Shown: positions 17,758 through 26,800 of the stretch, piece after piece
Layout: every line of letters begins with the position of its first letter
Position numbering within the stretch: position 1 is the stretch's first letter
Assembly (NCBI GenBank): GCA_013285405.1
Contig: CP053446.1
Coordinates: forward strand, 2,589,001 to 2,653,000
Direction: 5' to 3'
Origin: Ignavibacteriota bacterium
Lineage (GTDB): Bacteria; Bacteroidota; Ignavibacteria; Ignavibacteriales; Ignavibacteriaceae
Length of the DNA stretch: 64,000 bases
The notes under the pieces: generated by a model
What the model saw: the letters and a program-made list of their open reading frames with translations, nothing else
Told to the model about the DNA's origin: nothing
Databases searched by the model: none
Translations under genes and position numbers: made by a program

Positions 17758-19110
17758 ATGAAATTTAATGATAGCAAATATGAAGGAATTCAGGATAATG
17801 TCATTCCAGCTTGTCTGGAATCTGACACGAAAGATTCTGGAGTCGCTTCACGCCCCAGAATGACAGATGCCAATAAAATTAATGAAAGTGATGTCATTCC
17901 GACGCTGCCTGTACGGCAGGTAGGTTCATTTCAGGATATTCCAATAGAATATAGAACCCGAAACAAGTTCGGGATGACAAAGAAGAAGATTATCAAGAAC
18001 AAAGAAAAGGGAATTCAGAAAGTAAGATTCATTGTGCAGATGGCATTTGCAATTCTTTGTATCTGGATTGGTGTTGAGTTCTATCAGTTCATTCAATACC
18101 TGGAAACAAATGGTGCTTCAGTTTTTTCATCACGCCCACCCGGAGTTGATGGCTTTCTTCCAATCAGTTCCTTTATGAGTTTTTATTTATTTCTGATGAC
18201 AGGACAAATTCACTCGGCACATCCTGCAGGATTTTTTATTTTCTTCGCGATTGTTCTTGTCTCAATAGTTTTTGGAAAAGCTTTTTGCAGTTGGCTCTGT
18301 CCTGTTGGTTTTTTATCAGAACTGATCGGTGATTTTGGAAAAAAAATTTTTGGTAAAGATTTGAAGCTGCCAAAATTTCTGGATTATCCGCTCCGAAGTT
18401 TGAAATATTTATTACTCGGATTTCTCTTTTACTCCGTTATATTTTTAATGAGTACAACTGCACTTCAGGCATTTCTTGATAGCCCGTACAATCTTGTTTC
18501 TGATGTGAATATGTATTATTTCTTTGCAGAAATTTCAAGATTCTCTTTGATAGTGATTGGAATTTTGTTCCTGCTTTCAATTGTGTTAAGAGGATTCTGG
18601 TGCAGATATCTTTGTCCTTATGGTGCATTACTTGGAATTACTTCGTTACTTAGTCCAGGCAAAATAAAAAGGAATCCTGTTAGTTGTATCGACTGTGGAT
18701 TGTGTAACAAAGCCTGTCCGTCATTCATTAAGGTGGATAAAGTGAAAACAGTAATCTCTGATGAATGTACTTCCTGTCTGAATTGCGTTGATGTTTGTCC
18801 AGTTGCTGATACACTTCAACTTGAAATGATTCCGGCTAAGAAAAAGATTAACAAAAAATATGTTGCGATTGGTGTTGTCTCAATTTTTATGATTGTTACA
18901 GGATATGGAATGATCTCGGGCAAATGGCAGAATAATATTTCGAAAGAAGAATATCTTGAACTTTACCAGGATATGGAGTCATTTGGTCATCCAACCTTGC
19001 CTACCGACAGGCAGGCCGGAACAAAAGCAATAAAAAAATTTAATGAAGATGCTTTGAAGAATAATTCAGAAAGCAATTCCGGGAATGATATTAATAAAGA
19101 AATCAAATAA
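17758..19110 (+). CDS. NapH/MauN-like membrane 4Fe-4S ferredoxin with repeat-derived N-terminus
   Basis: The membrane part starts near residue 85 and has about five hydrophobic spans. The conserved CSWLCPVG and CRYLCPYG motifs follow, then two cytoplasmic ferredoxin motifs, CIDCGLCNKACP and CTSCLNCVDVCP. Such proteins pass electrons from quinol to periplasmic reductases. The first 72 codons are made almost wholly of two dispersed palindromic elements (17800-17864 and 17893-17978). The true start may be the ATG at 17974, leaving the repeats in the leader. A third element (18995-19015) adds LPTDRQAG near the C-terminus. The gene follows an Rrf2-type operator and is followed by ric 56 bases on, so a link to nitrosative stress or nitrite respiration is likely. 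Confidence 0.8.
   Translation: MKFNDSKYEGIQDNVIPACLESDTKDSGVASRPRMTDANKINESDVIPTLPVRQVGSFQDIPIEYRTRNKFGMTKKKIIKNKEKGIQKVRFIVQMAFAILCIWIGVEFYQFIQYLETNGASVFSSRPPGVDGFLPISSFMSFYLFLMTGQIHSAHPAGFFIFFAIVLVSIVFGKAFCSWLCPVGFLSELIGDFGKKIFGKDLKLPKFLDYPLRSLKYLLLGFLFYSVIFLMSTTALQAFLDSPYNLVSDVNMYYFFAEISRFSLIVIGILFLLSIVLRGFWCRYLCPYGALLGITSLLSPGKIKRNPVSCIDCGLCNKACPSFIKVDKVKTVISDECTSCLNCVDVCPVADTLQLEMIPAKKKINKKYVAIGVVSIFMIVTGYGMISGKWQNNISKEEYLELYQDMESFGHPTLPTDRQAGTKAIKKFNEDALKNNSESNSGNDINKEIK
17800..17864. repeat. Dispersed palindromic element, full-length copy
   Basis: Outer arms GTCATTC (17800-17806) and GAATGAC (17858-17864) enclose two inner hairpins, the first being ATTCCAGCTTGTCTGGAAT (17803-17821). 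The first hairpin matches the copies inside the sorting domains at 53142, 54445 and 56302. It reads in frame with the NapH-like ORF. Confidence 0.65.
17893..17978. repeat. Second composite palindromic element in the NapH-like leader
   Basis: Arms GTCATTCC and GGGATGAC (one mismatch) bound an element that contains a CTGCC-N5-GGCAG hairpin at 17905-17919 and CCCGAAAC/GTTCGGG near its right end. It lies immediately before and across the alternative ATG at 17974. Confidence 0.5.
18995..19015. repeat. LPTxRQAG-coding palindrome in the NapH-like gene
   Basis: CTTGCCT-ACCGAC-AGGCAGG is an imperfect palindrome in the 3' part of the gene. It codes for LPTDRQAG in frame between HPT and TKAIKKF. The same element is seen at 63080-63100 and, in variant form, at 28571-28590 and 46844-46862. 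Confidence 0.65.
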
Positions 19111-19166
19111 CTCACAGCCGAAAGCTGATAAGCCTCAGGCTTAAAATTATTAAAGAGGTGAATAGA

Positions 19167-19922
19167 ATGAGTAACCAAACAAAAACCGAAGGAAGCATCT
19201 TGCTTACAAAAACTCTCGCAGAAATAGCAAAAGAAAATATCCGTTCTGCAATTGTGTTTGAGGAATTTGGTCTGGACTTTTGTTGCAGAGGCAATCGTAC
19301 TTTAAAAGATGCTTGTGCAGATAAGGATATCGAAACAGAAAAAGTTGTACTTCGGTTAAATGATTTAAAAGAAAATGGAAATGGTCACATACAGGCTGAT
19401 GATTGGTCGCTGGATTTTCTTGCTGATTACATTATAAATAATCATCATCAGTATGTACGGCGTATGGTCCCGATATTATCTTTACATGCAGATAAAGTCG
19501 CAGCAGTGCACGGGAAAAATCATCCTGAAACAATTCTTATTGCAGACCTTTATCTTGCTGTAAGAGAAGAGCTTGAAATGCATATGATGAAAGAGGAGAG
19601 AATTTTATTTCCTCAAATTAAACAGATGGTGTTAACACAAAAAGAAAATGGTCAATTCTCGCCGCCGCCTTTTGGTTCAATTCAAAATCCAATTCGGATG
19701 ATGGAATACGAACATACAAATGCAGGTGATGGTTTACAAAAGATCAGAGAATTGAGCAATAACTTCACTCATCCGGAAGATGCCTGCAATACATTTAAAG
19801 CTCTTTATTCTGAATTGAAAGAGTTTGAGGAAGATCTGCATAAGCATATTCATCTTGAGAATAATATTCTGTTTCCAAAATCTGTTATTCTCGAAGAGAA
19901 ACTTTTGCAGACAAGCAATTAG
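19167..19922 (+). CDS. ric: Iron-sulfur cluster repair di-iron protein Ric (YtfE/ScdA)
   Basis: The 251-residue protein has the ScdA N-terminal domain with DFCCRGNRTL near residue 37, then a hemerythrin-like domain rich in His and Glu (NNHHQYVRRMVP, HMMKEERILFP, YEHTNAGDGL, HKHIHLENNILFP). These residues would bind the di-iron centre that repairs FeS clusters damaged by nitric oxide or oxidants. The ATG at 19167 is chosen because AAAGAGG lies about 8 bases upstream. An in-frame GTG at 19158 overlaps that site. The gene follows the NapH-like gene and precedes nrfHA, consistent with an Rrf2/NsrR regulon. Confidence 0.9.
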   Translation: MSNQTKTEGSILLTKTLAEIAKENIRSAIVFEEFGLDFCCRGNRTLKDACADKDIETEKVVLRLNDLKENGNGHIQADDWSLDFLADYIINNHHQYVRRMVPILSLHADKVAAVHGKNHPETILIADLYLAVREELEMHMMKEERILFPQIKQMVLTQKENGQFSPPPFGSIQNPIRMMEYEHTNAGDGLQKIRELSNNFTHPEDACNTFKALYSELKEFEEDLHKHIHLENNILFPKSVILEEKLLQTSN

Positions 19923-19954
19923 TGTTTTTGTTGAAATAAGATTGGATTAAAATT

Positions 19955-20029
19955 CCGGATGTCTTAATTTGTAAGTGAAATTTACACGGAATATTTGATT
20001 GTTATTTTCAAATATGATAAGACATCCGG
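19955..20029. ncRNA. Possible structured RNA: three-way junction upstream of nrfH
   Basis: A perfect 12-bp outer helix (CCGGATGTCTTA, 19955-19966, with TAAGACATCCGG, 20018-20029) encloses two hairpins. One is TGTAA/TTACA with a 7-base loop (19970-19986). The other is ATATTTGA/TCAAATAT with a 9-base loop (19991-20015). Linkers are 3, 4 and 2 bases. It lies in the 327-base gap between ric and nrfH. No known riboswitch family was recognised. A palindromic DNA repeat is the main alternative. Confidence 0.35.
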
Positions 20030-20178
20030 TGATTTATACAACTCCGGACAACCAACTAAAGGGGCTAATCATTGTTTATGTTATAAGGAAGTATCTGCAG
20101 TATTACCTGGGGATTCCATTATCGCTGAAACAAAAAATAAAATAAACTCTCATTTTTAGATCAGAACTGTTAAAACAT

Positions 20179-20202
20179 TTTGCAATGAAAGCTAATTGCA
20201 AA
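20179..20202. promoter_or_regulatory. Palindrome upstream of nrfH
   Basis: TTTGCAAT and ATTGCAAA form perfect 8-base arms around an 8-base centre, 47 bases before the nrfH ATG. Position and symmetry suit a dimeric regulator site. There is no T-run after it, so it is not a typical terminator. A single Rrf2-like half-site ATCAGAT lies at 20217-20223. Confidence 0.35.
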
Positions 20203-20249
20203 CTATGTGTGACAAAATCAGATACTCAATAAATCAAAAATAAAATTTT

Positions 20250-20834
20250 ATGAACCCGATAACATTTCTTAAAGCGTTTGCACCACCTGCAACATGGAGA
20301 TTTGTAGTGCTGGTTTTGATTGGAATTTTTTGCGGGTTGGTTCTATTCACACTTCATGTTGGCAGAGCTACATCATATCTATCTGACAAACCGGAAGCGT
20401 GTGTAAATTGTCATGTAATGGCTCCATATTTTGCAACCTGGCAGAACAGCAGTCATGGAAGATTTACTGTCTGCAACGATTGTCACGTTCCTCAGAATAA
20501 TATTTTTGAAAAATATTTTTTCAAAGCATCAGATGGATTGAGGCATTCATACATGTTTACATTCAGGCTTGAACCTCAAGTTATAAGAATTCATAAGGCA
20601 GGCAGAAATGCAGTTCAAAGAAATTGCGTCAGATGTCATTCAGAACAAATTCATCCAATATCTGTAAGAGCGATAACTGCTCAATCAATTCAGGAAGAAG
20701 GTCAGGGTTATTGCTGGGATTGTCATAGAGAAACTCCACACGGAAGAGTGAATAGTTTGACATCAACACCATTTGCAAGAACTCCACAACTATCGGCGCC
20801 TTATCCGGAGTGGATTAAAGAGATTGTGAAATGA
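20250..20834 (+). CDS. nrfH: Tetraheme quinol dehydrogenase of nitrite reductase
   Basis: The 194-residue protein has one N-terminal membrane anchor (residues 17-36) and four CXXCH haem sites: CVNCH 51-55, CNDCH 75-79, CVRCH 126-130 and CWDCH 155-159. This is the NapC/NirT/NrfH pattern. NrfH oxidises menaquinol at the membrane and passes electrons to NrfA in the periplasm. nrfH is normally followed closely by nrfA. Here a 745-base stretch with a DUF559 nuclease cassette separates them, so co-transcription would have to run through that cassette. Confidence 0.93.
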   Translation: MNPITFLKAFAPPATWRFVVLVLIGIFCGLVLFTLHVGRATSYLSDKPEACVNCHVMAPYFATWQNSSHGRFTVCNDCHVPQNNIFEKYFFKASDGLRHSYMFTFRLEPQVIRIHKAGRNAVQRNCVRCHSEQIHPISVRAITAQSIQEEGQGYCWDCHRETPHGRVNSLTSTPFARTPQLSAPYPEWIKEIVK

Positions 20835-20861
20835 AAATTAATGTTTACTGGGGTTTAATTG

Positions 20862-21010
20862 GAACTCATCCCAACCCTTCTCTTAAAAAGAGAAGGGCTT
20901 ATTTGAGGTATAACTTTTAATAATATTGCTGACAGAATTTTTTAGGATTAGTTGTGCAAAGAAAATAATTCTCTCTCATTTTAAGAGAGAGATATAGAGA
21001 GAGTTCAATG
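20862..21010. repeat. Left flanking repeat of the DUF559 cassette
   Basis: This 149-base unit begins GAACTCATCCCAA. It contains a perfect 10-bp hairpin (CCCTTCTCTT/AAGAGAAGGG, 20875-20897) and a second hairpin (CTCTCTC/GAGAGAG, 20971-20991), and ends GAGAGTTCAATG. The last three bases are the start codon of the nuclease gene. A homologous 150-base unit follows the gene in the same orientation. Confidence 0.75.
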
Positions 21011-21397
21011 AGCTTAAGTAATAAGCACAGGTTAGTCGAAATTACCAAAGTTGTTTGTCGTGAATTAAGAAAAAATTCAACAATAGCAGAAAGATTGTTT
21101 TGGGAAGCTGTTCGCAATAAGAAATTAGGAAAGAAATTTTACAGGCAATATCCCATCTTTCACGATATAACTGGTAAAGAAACTTTTTTCATAACTGATT
21201 TTTATTGTCATCAGGAAAAGCTAATTATTGAGCTGGACGGTAAGTATCATCAGTACAGACTGAAAGAAGATAAAGAAAGAACAAAGATTTTAAATTTTCT
21301 TGGAATGAGGGTGATAAGATTCAATAACGATGAAGTTATCAATGATTTGAAAAATGTTCTCAGCAAAATTAATCGAGAATTGGAAGTGAGCAGTTAA
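21008..21397 (+). CDS. DUF559/Vsr-like endonuclease-domain protein in a repeat-bounded cassette
   Basis: The 129-residue protein belongs to the DUF559 family, related to very-short-patch-repair-like PD-(D/E)XK nucleases. Visible features are the N-terminal AERLFWEAVRNKKLG, RQYPI, then the putative catalytic core ITDFYCHQEKLIIELDGKYH and MRVIRFNNDEV. Asp in TDFY and Glu in IELDG are the likely metal ligands. No methylase or other restriction component lies nearby. The gene is bounded by two direct repeats of about 150 bases, and its ATG is the last codon of the left repeat. The whole cassette lies between nrfH and nrfA, suggesting recent mobility. Its biochemical substrate is unknown. Confidence 0.8.
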   Translation: MSLSNKHRLVEITKVVCRELRKNSTIAERLFWEAVRNKKLGKKFYRQYPIFHDITGKETFFITDFYCHQEKLIIELDGKYHQYRLKEDKERTKILNFLGMRVIRFNNDEVINDLKNVLSKINRELEVSS

Positions 21398-21404
21398 GGA
21401 AAAA

Positions 21405-21554
21405 GAACTCATCCCAACCCTTCTCTTAAAAAGAGAAGGACTTATTGGAGCAGTAAACTGGAATTTTCAGAGTTGACAGAAAAATAAATGAACAGTTCTA
21501 TCGTCATAATAATTCTCTCTCTTCTTAAGAGAGAGATACAGAGAGAGTTCAATG
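21405..21554. repeat. Right flanking repeat of the DUF559 cassette
   Basis: A direct copy of the 20862-21010 unit. It has the same GAACTCATCCCAACCCTTCTC start, the first hairpin at 21418-21439, a TTGACAGAA-like centre, the CTCTCTC/GAGAGAG-type hairpin and a terminal GAGAGTTCAATG. The ends are almost identical and the middle has diverged. It ends 25 bases before nrfA. Confidence 0.75.
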
Positions 21555-21579
21555 AATTATAATTTTTAAAAGGGTTATT

Positions 21580-23082
21580 ATGAAAACATTAAACGAAATT
21601 ATAAAAGCAAAACCATGGGTTGCGTGGGTAATTTTTATTGCGACTGTTGTGGTAGTTTTCTTCATAGGTCTTCTCGCTTCAACTATTATCGAAAGAAGGG
21701 GTGAAGCACTTTACACCTTGCAAATGCTTAAACCATTAAATGAGTGGGAACCAAGAAATGAAGTTTGGGGAGAAAACTTTCCGCGCGAATATGAATCATA
21801 CCTGAAAACTCTGGAAACCAATTTTGCAAGCAAACATGGCGGGTCAGTTATGATTGATTACTTAGATAAATATCCGGAACTTGTTGTCCTTTGGGCTGGA
21901 TATGCATTTTCAAGAGAATATAATCAGGGAAGAGGTCATGCACATGCAATCGAGGACATCAGAAAAATTTTAAGAACAGGTGATAACGAATATTCTCCGC
22001 AACCAGCTACCTGTTGGACATGTAAGAGTACGGATGTCCCAAGAGTTATGGATGAAATCGGAGCTTCTGATTTTTATAAAAAGAAATGGAAAGATCTTGG
22101 TGCTGAAATTGTAAATCCGATTGGATGTCAAGACTGCCATGATCCTAAAACCATGAATCTAAGAATTACTCGACCAGCCTTGATCGAAGCTTTTCAAAGA
22201 CAAGGTAAAGATATCACCAGCTTTTCAAGACAGGAAATGCGTTCGCTTGTTTGTGCACAATGTCATGTTGAATATTATTTCAAAGGTGATGGAAAGTATT
22301 TAACTTTTCCATGGGATAAAGGTTTCAATGCTGATTCAATGGAAGCTTATTATGATGCAATGGAATTTACTGATTGGACCCATGCTTTAAGCAAAGCTCC
22401 GATGTTAAAAGCACAGCATCCTGACTACGAATTATTTATGACTGGTATTCATGCAATTCGTGGTGTTTCATGTTCAGATTGTCATATGCCGTATAAAAGT
22501 GAAGGCGGAGTTAAGTTCACTGATCACCACATTCAATCTCCACTAAACAACGTTTCAAATACCTGTCAGGTTTGTCATCGTGTGGAAACAGAAAGATTAA
22601 TTCAGGATGTTTATGACAGACAGGATAGAATTGAAGAGATAAGAAGAATTGCCGAAAAAACTTTAGCTGCTGCTCACATCGAAGCAAAGATTGCGTGGGA
22701 AAATGGAGCCACTGAACAACAGATGAAATCAATTCTTACTTTAATTCGTCATGCACAATGGAGATGGGATTGGGTTGCTGCCGCAAATGCACTTGGATTT
22801 CATGCACCGGTCGAAGCTTTGAGAGTTTTGGGAACTTCAATTCAAAAAGGTGAACAGGCACGAAGAGAACTTGCAGCTCTATCTGTAAAAGAGGGATGGA
22901 AATATCCTGTTGAACTACCGGATATTTCGACAAAAGAAAAAGCACAAAGATTTATCGGACTAAACCCTGAAAAGATGAAAGCTGATAAAGAAGAGTTTCT
23001 TAAAACGACGACAGTTAAGTGGGATGAAGAAGCAAAACAAAGACAGGGATATTTGTACAATTATTCGGAAACAAATAAATAA
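21580..23082 (+). CDS. nrfA: Ammonia-forming cytochrome c nitrite reductase
   Basis: The 500-residue protein has an N-terminal anchor (residues 15-37) and the pentahaem NrfA pattern. The catalytic haem site is CWTCK at 145-149. Four CXXCH sites follow: CQDCH 183-187, CAQCH 225-229, CSDCH 298-302 and CQVCH 329-333. KAQHPDYE lies in the calcium/active-site region. It reduces nitrite to ammonium with six electrons delivered by NrfH. The retained N-terminal hydrophobic segment suggests it may stay membrane-attached. Its separation from nrfH by a mobile cassette is unusual. Confidence 0.95.
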   Translation: MKTLNEIIKAKPWVAWVIFIATVVVVFFIGLLASTIIERRGEALYTLQMLKPLNEWEPRNEVWGENFPREYESYLKTLETNFASKHGGSVMIDYLDKYPELVVLWAGYAFSREYNQGRGHAHAIEDIRKILRTGDNEYSPQPATCWTCKSTDVPRVMDEIGASDFYKKKWKDLGAEIVNPIGCQDCHDPKTMNLRITRPALIEAFQRQGKDITSFSRQEMRSLVCAQCHVEYYFKGDGKYLTFPWDKGFNADSMEAYYDAMEFTDWTHALSKAPMLKAQHPDYELFMTGIHAIRGVSCSDCHMPYKSEGGVKFTDHHIQSPLNNVSNTCQVCHRVETERLIQDVYDRQDRIEEIRRIAEKTLAAAHIEAKIAWENGATEQQMKSILTLIRHAQWRWDWVAAANALGFHAPVEALRVLGTSIQKGEQARRELAALSVKEGWKYPVELPDISTKEKAQRFIGLNPEKMKADKEEFLKTTTVKWDEEAKQRQGYLYNYSETNK

Positions 23083-23244
23083 TTCTCTGTTCTGAGTTTC
23101 TATTAAAAGTTGGAAATAAAAGAAATAAAATCCCCATAATTGGTAAATCATCGGATAAAATATTAAAGAAAACAAAAATTATATAACAAATTTCCCGGCA
23201 CTATCATTGCTTAATAACAACTAATTCTATATGTTTGATCTGAG

Positions 23245-23682
23245 ATGATGAAGAAAAAAATATCAATATTGCTTTTAACATTCCTGTTCCTGGTTTCAAC
23301 AACCGGGTTACCGGTTTCGTATCACCTTTGCCAGATGATGAATGAAAAATCTCTGAGCGAGTGTGAGATGTGCAAAAGCGAAATGGAAGTGATAGAAACA
23401 AAATGCTGCAATGAAAAAGCATTTGATAATTCTCTTGTCATCAAATCTGAAAAATCAACTTGCTGTCATGAAGAATTTGTTTACAACAAAGTCGATGATG
23501 AGTTTGTTTCAGGTAAATCTGGTGTGAATAATTTTTCGTTTTCAGAAAATTTAACACAGTTAACACCAACTACTTTTTGTCCAATTGATTTTTCAGTCGA
23601 AGAATCTTTCTATTGTGATTCTTCACCACCGTTTTTAATCAACTCTGATTTACATATCACCAATTCTGTTCTTCTGATCTGA
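23245..23682 (+). CDS. Small Cys-rich exported protein preceding cusA (HYC_CC_PP-like)
   Basis: The 145-residue protein begins with a signal peptide and has YHLC near residue 30, cysteine pairs in KCCNE and TCCHEE, and SPPFLIN near the C-terminus. Cys and PP motifs in this order resemble the small family named HYC_CC_PP that accompanies CusA/CzcA pumps in Bacteroidota. The sequence suggests periplasmic soft-metal binding, but no enzyme motif is present. It lies 128 bases before the RND pump gene. A short protein of similar position and C-terminal style (35422-35796) precedes the second RND system. Confidence 0.65.
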   Translation: MMKKKISILLLTFLFLVSTTGLPVSYHLCQMMNEKSLSECEMCKSEMEVIETKCCNEKAFDNSLVIKSEKSTCCHEEFVYNKVDDEFVSGKSGVNNFSFSENLTQLTPTTFCPIDFSVEESFYCDSSPPFLINSDLHITNSVLLI

Positions 23683-23810
23683 TTCATTCTTATTCCTTTT
23701 GTGGATGTAGTGGATAGTTATATCCGCGCATCATCATTTATTAAATAAAATTTTTAAAATGAATTGACAACTGTAATTCATACAGCAGTTGAATATTTTC
23801 AGGAAATAAG

Positions 23811-26800
23811 ATGATTGAAAAAATAATTGATTGGAGTGCACACAACAGGTTTCTCGTAATATTCGCTTACCTTGTTATTACTGGATTCGGAATTTACAGC
23901 GTCATCAATCTTCCGGTTGATGCGATTCCTGATTTATCAGAGAATCAAGTTATCATTTTCACAGAGTGGATGGGCAGATCACCTGAAGTAATTGAAAACC
24001 AGGTTACATTTCCGATTGTTTCAGGTTTGCAAGGATTACCTGATGTAAAAGCAGTTCGTGCTAATTCGATGTTCGGAATGTCTTTCGTGTTTGTAATCTT
24101 CGATGATAATACTGATATCTATTTTGCACGTACTCGTGTACTCGAAAGACTAAATACAATCCAGGCACAGCTTCCCGGTGGAGTTGTTCCATCTATCGGT
24201 CCTGATGGAACCGGAGTTGGACACGTTTATTGGTACACAGTTGAAGGAAAAAATTATGATCTGGGAACACTGCGATCAATTCAGGATTGGTATATTCGAT
24301 ACAAATTATCTGCAGTCGAAGGTGTCGCTGAAGTTGCGAGTATCGGTGGATTTGTTCGTCAATATCAGGTAGATATTGATCCAGATAAACTTCGTGCTTA
24401 TAATCTTTCCACATCAGAAATTATCAACGCGATTCAACGAAGTAATAATGAAGTCGGTGGAAAAATTATTGAAGCAAGCGATGCTGAATATTTTGTGCGC
24501 GGTCAGGGATATATAAAATCTAAAGAAGATGTTGAGAATACAGTAGTAAGAACAAATCCGAATGGTATTCCTGTTCTGATAAAAAATGTAGCTGTTGTTC
24601 AGCTTGGCGGTGATATTCGTCGTGGTTCATTGGAGAAAGATGGTGAAGGACAGGTTGTTGGTGGAATTGTTGTAATGCGAAGCGGCGAAAATGCACGGAA
24701 TGTTATCGACCGGGTTAAAGAAAAAATAAAAGAAATTTCTCCGGGACTTCCTGAAGGTGTAGAGATTATTGCTTCTTACGATAGAAGTACATTAATAAAA
24801 GAAGCTGTCGGTACTCTTGAGAAAGCATTGATCGAAGCATCAATCGTCGTTGCGATTATGGTTGCAATTTTTCTGCTTCACTTCAGAAGTATAGTCAGAA
24901 TATTAATTGAACTTCCTATTTCCGTTCTCATTTCATTTATCCTGATGTACACATTCGGAATTTCGAGCAACATTATGTCACTTGGCGGAATTATTCTTGC
25001 AGTCGGAGTAATTGTTGATTCATCAATTGTGCTTGTGGAAAACGCATATCGAAATCTCGCAAAAGCAATTGCAGAGAAAGGACATCTTACAAGCGAAGAA
25101 TATAAAAACATTTCTATTATGTCAGCAAAGCAAGTTGGCAGAGCAATTTTCTTTTCTGAACTTATTATACTTGTTTCGTTTCTTCCTGTGTTTTTATTAT
25201 CAGGACAGGAAGGAAAACTTTTTCATCCGCTCGCATTCACAAAAACTTTTGCAATGTTTGGTGCCGCAATTGTTGTTATCACATTGATTCCTGTTTTGAT
25301 GACAATGCTGATGAGAGGCAAGTTCAGACCCGAACAAAAAAATCCGACAACAAAATTTTTTATTCGTCTTTATGAGCCTGTAATTCATTGGGTTCTCAAG
25401 CATCGGAAGATCACAATTGCAATAAATATCATTGCTTTGTTAATAACAGTTCCGATGATAATTAACACCGGTTCAGAGTTTATGCCGCCGCTCGATGAAG
25501 GTTCAATTCTTTATATGCCGGTAACACTTCCAAATGCTTCAATAACCGAGATGAACAGAATTCTACAAGTTCAGGATAAAATTATTAAAAGCGTTCCCGA
25601 AGTTGATCACGTACTTGGTAAAGTTGGAAGAGCAGAAACTGCAACCGACAATGCACCGTTAAGTATGATTGAGACAATAATTCTTCTCAAACCAAAAGAT
25701 GAATGGCGCCCCGGAATTACGAAAAGAGATATTGTAAATGAACTTGATCACAAACTTCAAATTCCCGGAGTAACAAACGGTTGGACTCAACCAATTATTA
25801 ACAGAATAAATATGCTCGCAACCGGAGTTAGAACGGACATTGGTTTTAAAATATTCGGACCTGATCTGGATACACTTGAATATTATGCTATCAAAGCAGA
25901 ACAAATTTTAAAAACTGTAAACGGTGCTGCTGATGTTGTTGCTGAAAGAGTTCAAAACGGATATTATGTTGATATTCAAATCAAAAGAGAAATTGCTGCG
26001 CGATACGGAATAAACGTAAGTGATTTGCAGGATATAATTGAAACAGCAATCGGCGGACAAAATCTCGGAATTGTTCTGGATGGAAGAATGAGATTTCCGA
26101 TTCGGATGAGATATCAAAGAGATTTCAGAGATAATATTGATGATTTGAAAAATCTTATTGTTCCTGTTGGAGTTTCTGCCGGAATGAATTCACCAACAAT
26201 GAATACAACTAATGCTGGAATTAGTTCAATGCAACAATCATCCGGTATGGGAAGTATGGGTGGAAATTCCGGATCATCGCAATCCACAATTATTCAGGAA
26301 AATAATTCTGATAATGTTTCTTCGTTACTTAGTGCTTCGCAAAATTCAAACGTCTATCTTCCATTATCAACATTAGCAGATATAAATATTTTAACAGGAC
26401 CTCCAATGATCAGCAGTGAAAACGGAATGTTGCGTTCAATTGTTTTTATGAATACTCGCGGAAGAGATATGGGAAGTGTAATGACTGATGCAAAAGAAGT
26501 TATTGAAAAAGAATTAAACCTGCCTGCCGGATATTCTTATACCTGGAGTGGTCAGTACGAAAGTAAAATGCGTGCTCAGCAGACAATTGAAATTATTATG
26601 CCGGTTGTATTCCTGATAATTTATCTGCTGCTTTTCCTTACTCTGAAAGATTATGTTGAAGCCGGAGTAGTGATGCTTTCAGTCCCTTTTGCATTAATTG
26701 GAGGAATATACATGGTTTATATTCTCGGATATAATTTTTCTGTTGCAGTTTGGGTGGGATTTATAGCTTTGTATGGAATTGCAGTGGAAACTGGTGTGGT

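Noticed and set aside
21008-21397. DUF559 gene as part of a restriction-modification or mismatch-repair system
   Set aside because: No methyltransferase or specificity gene is nearby, and the repeat-bounded setting points to a solitary mobile gene.
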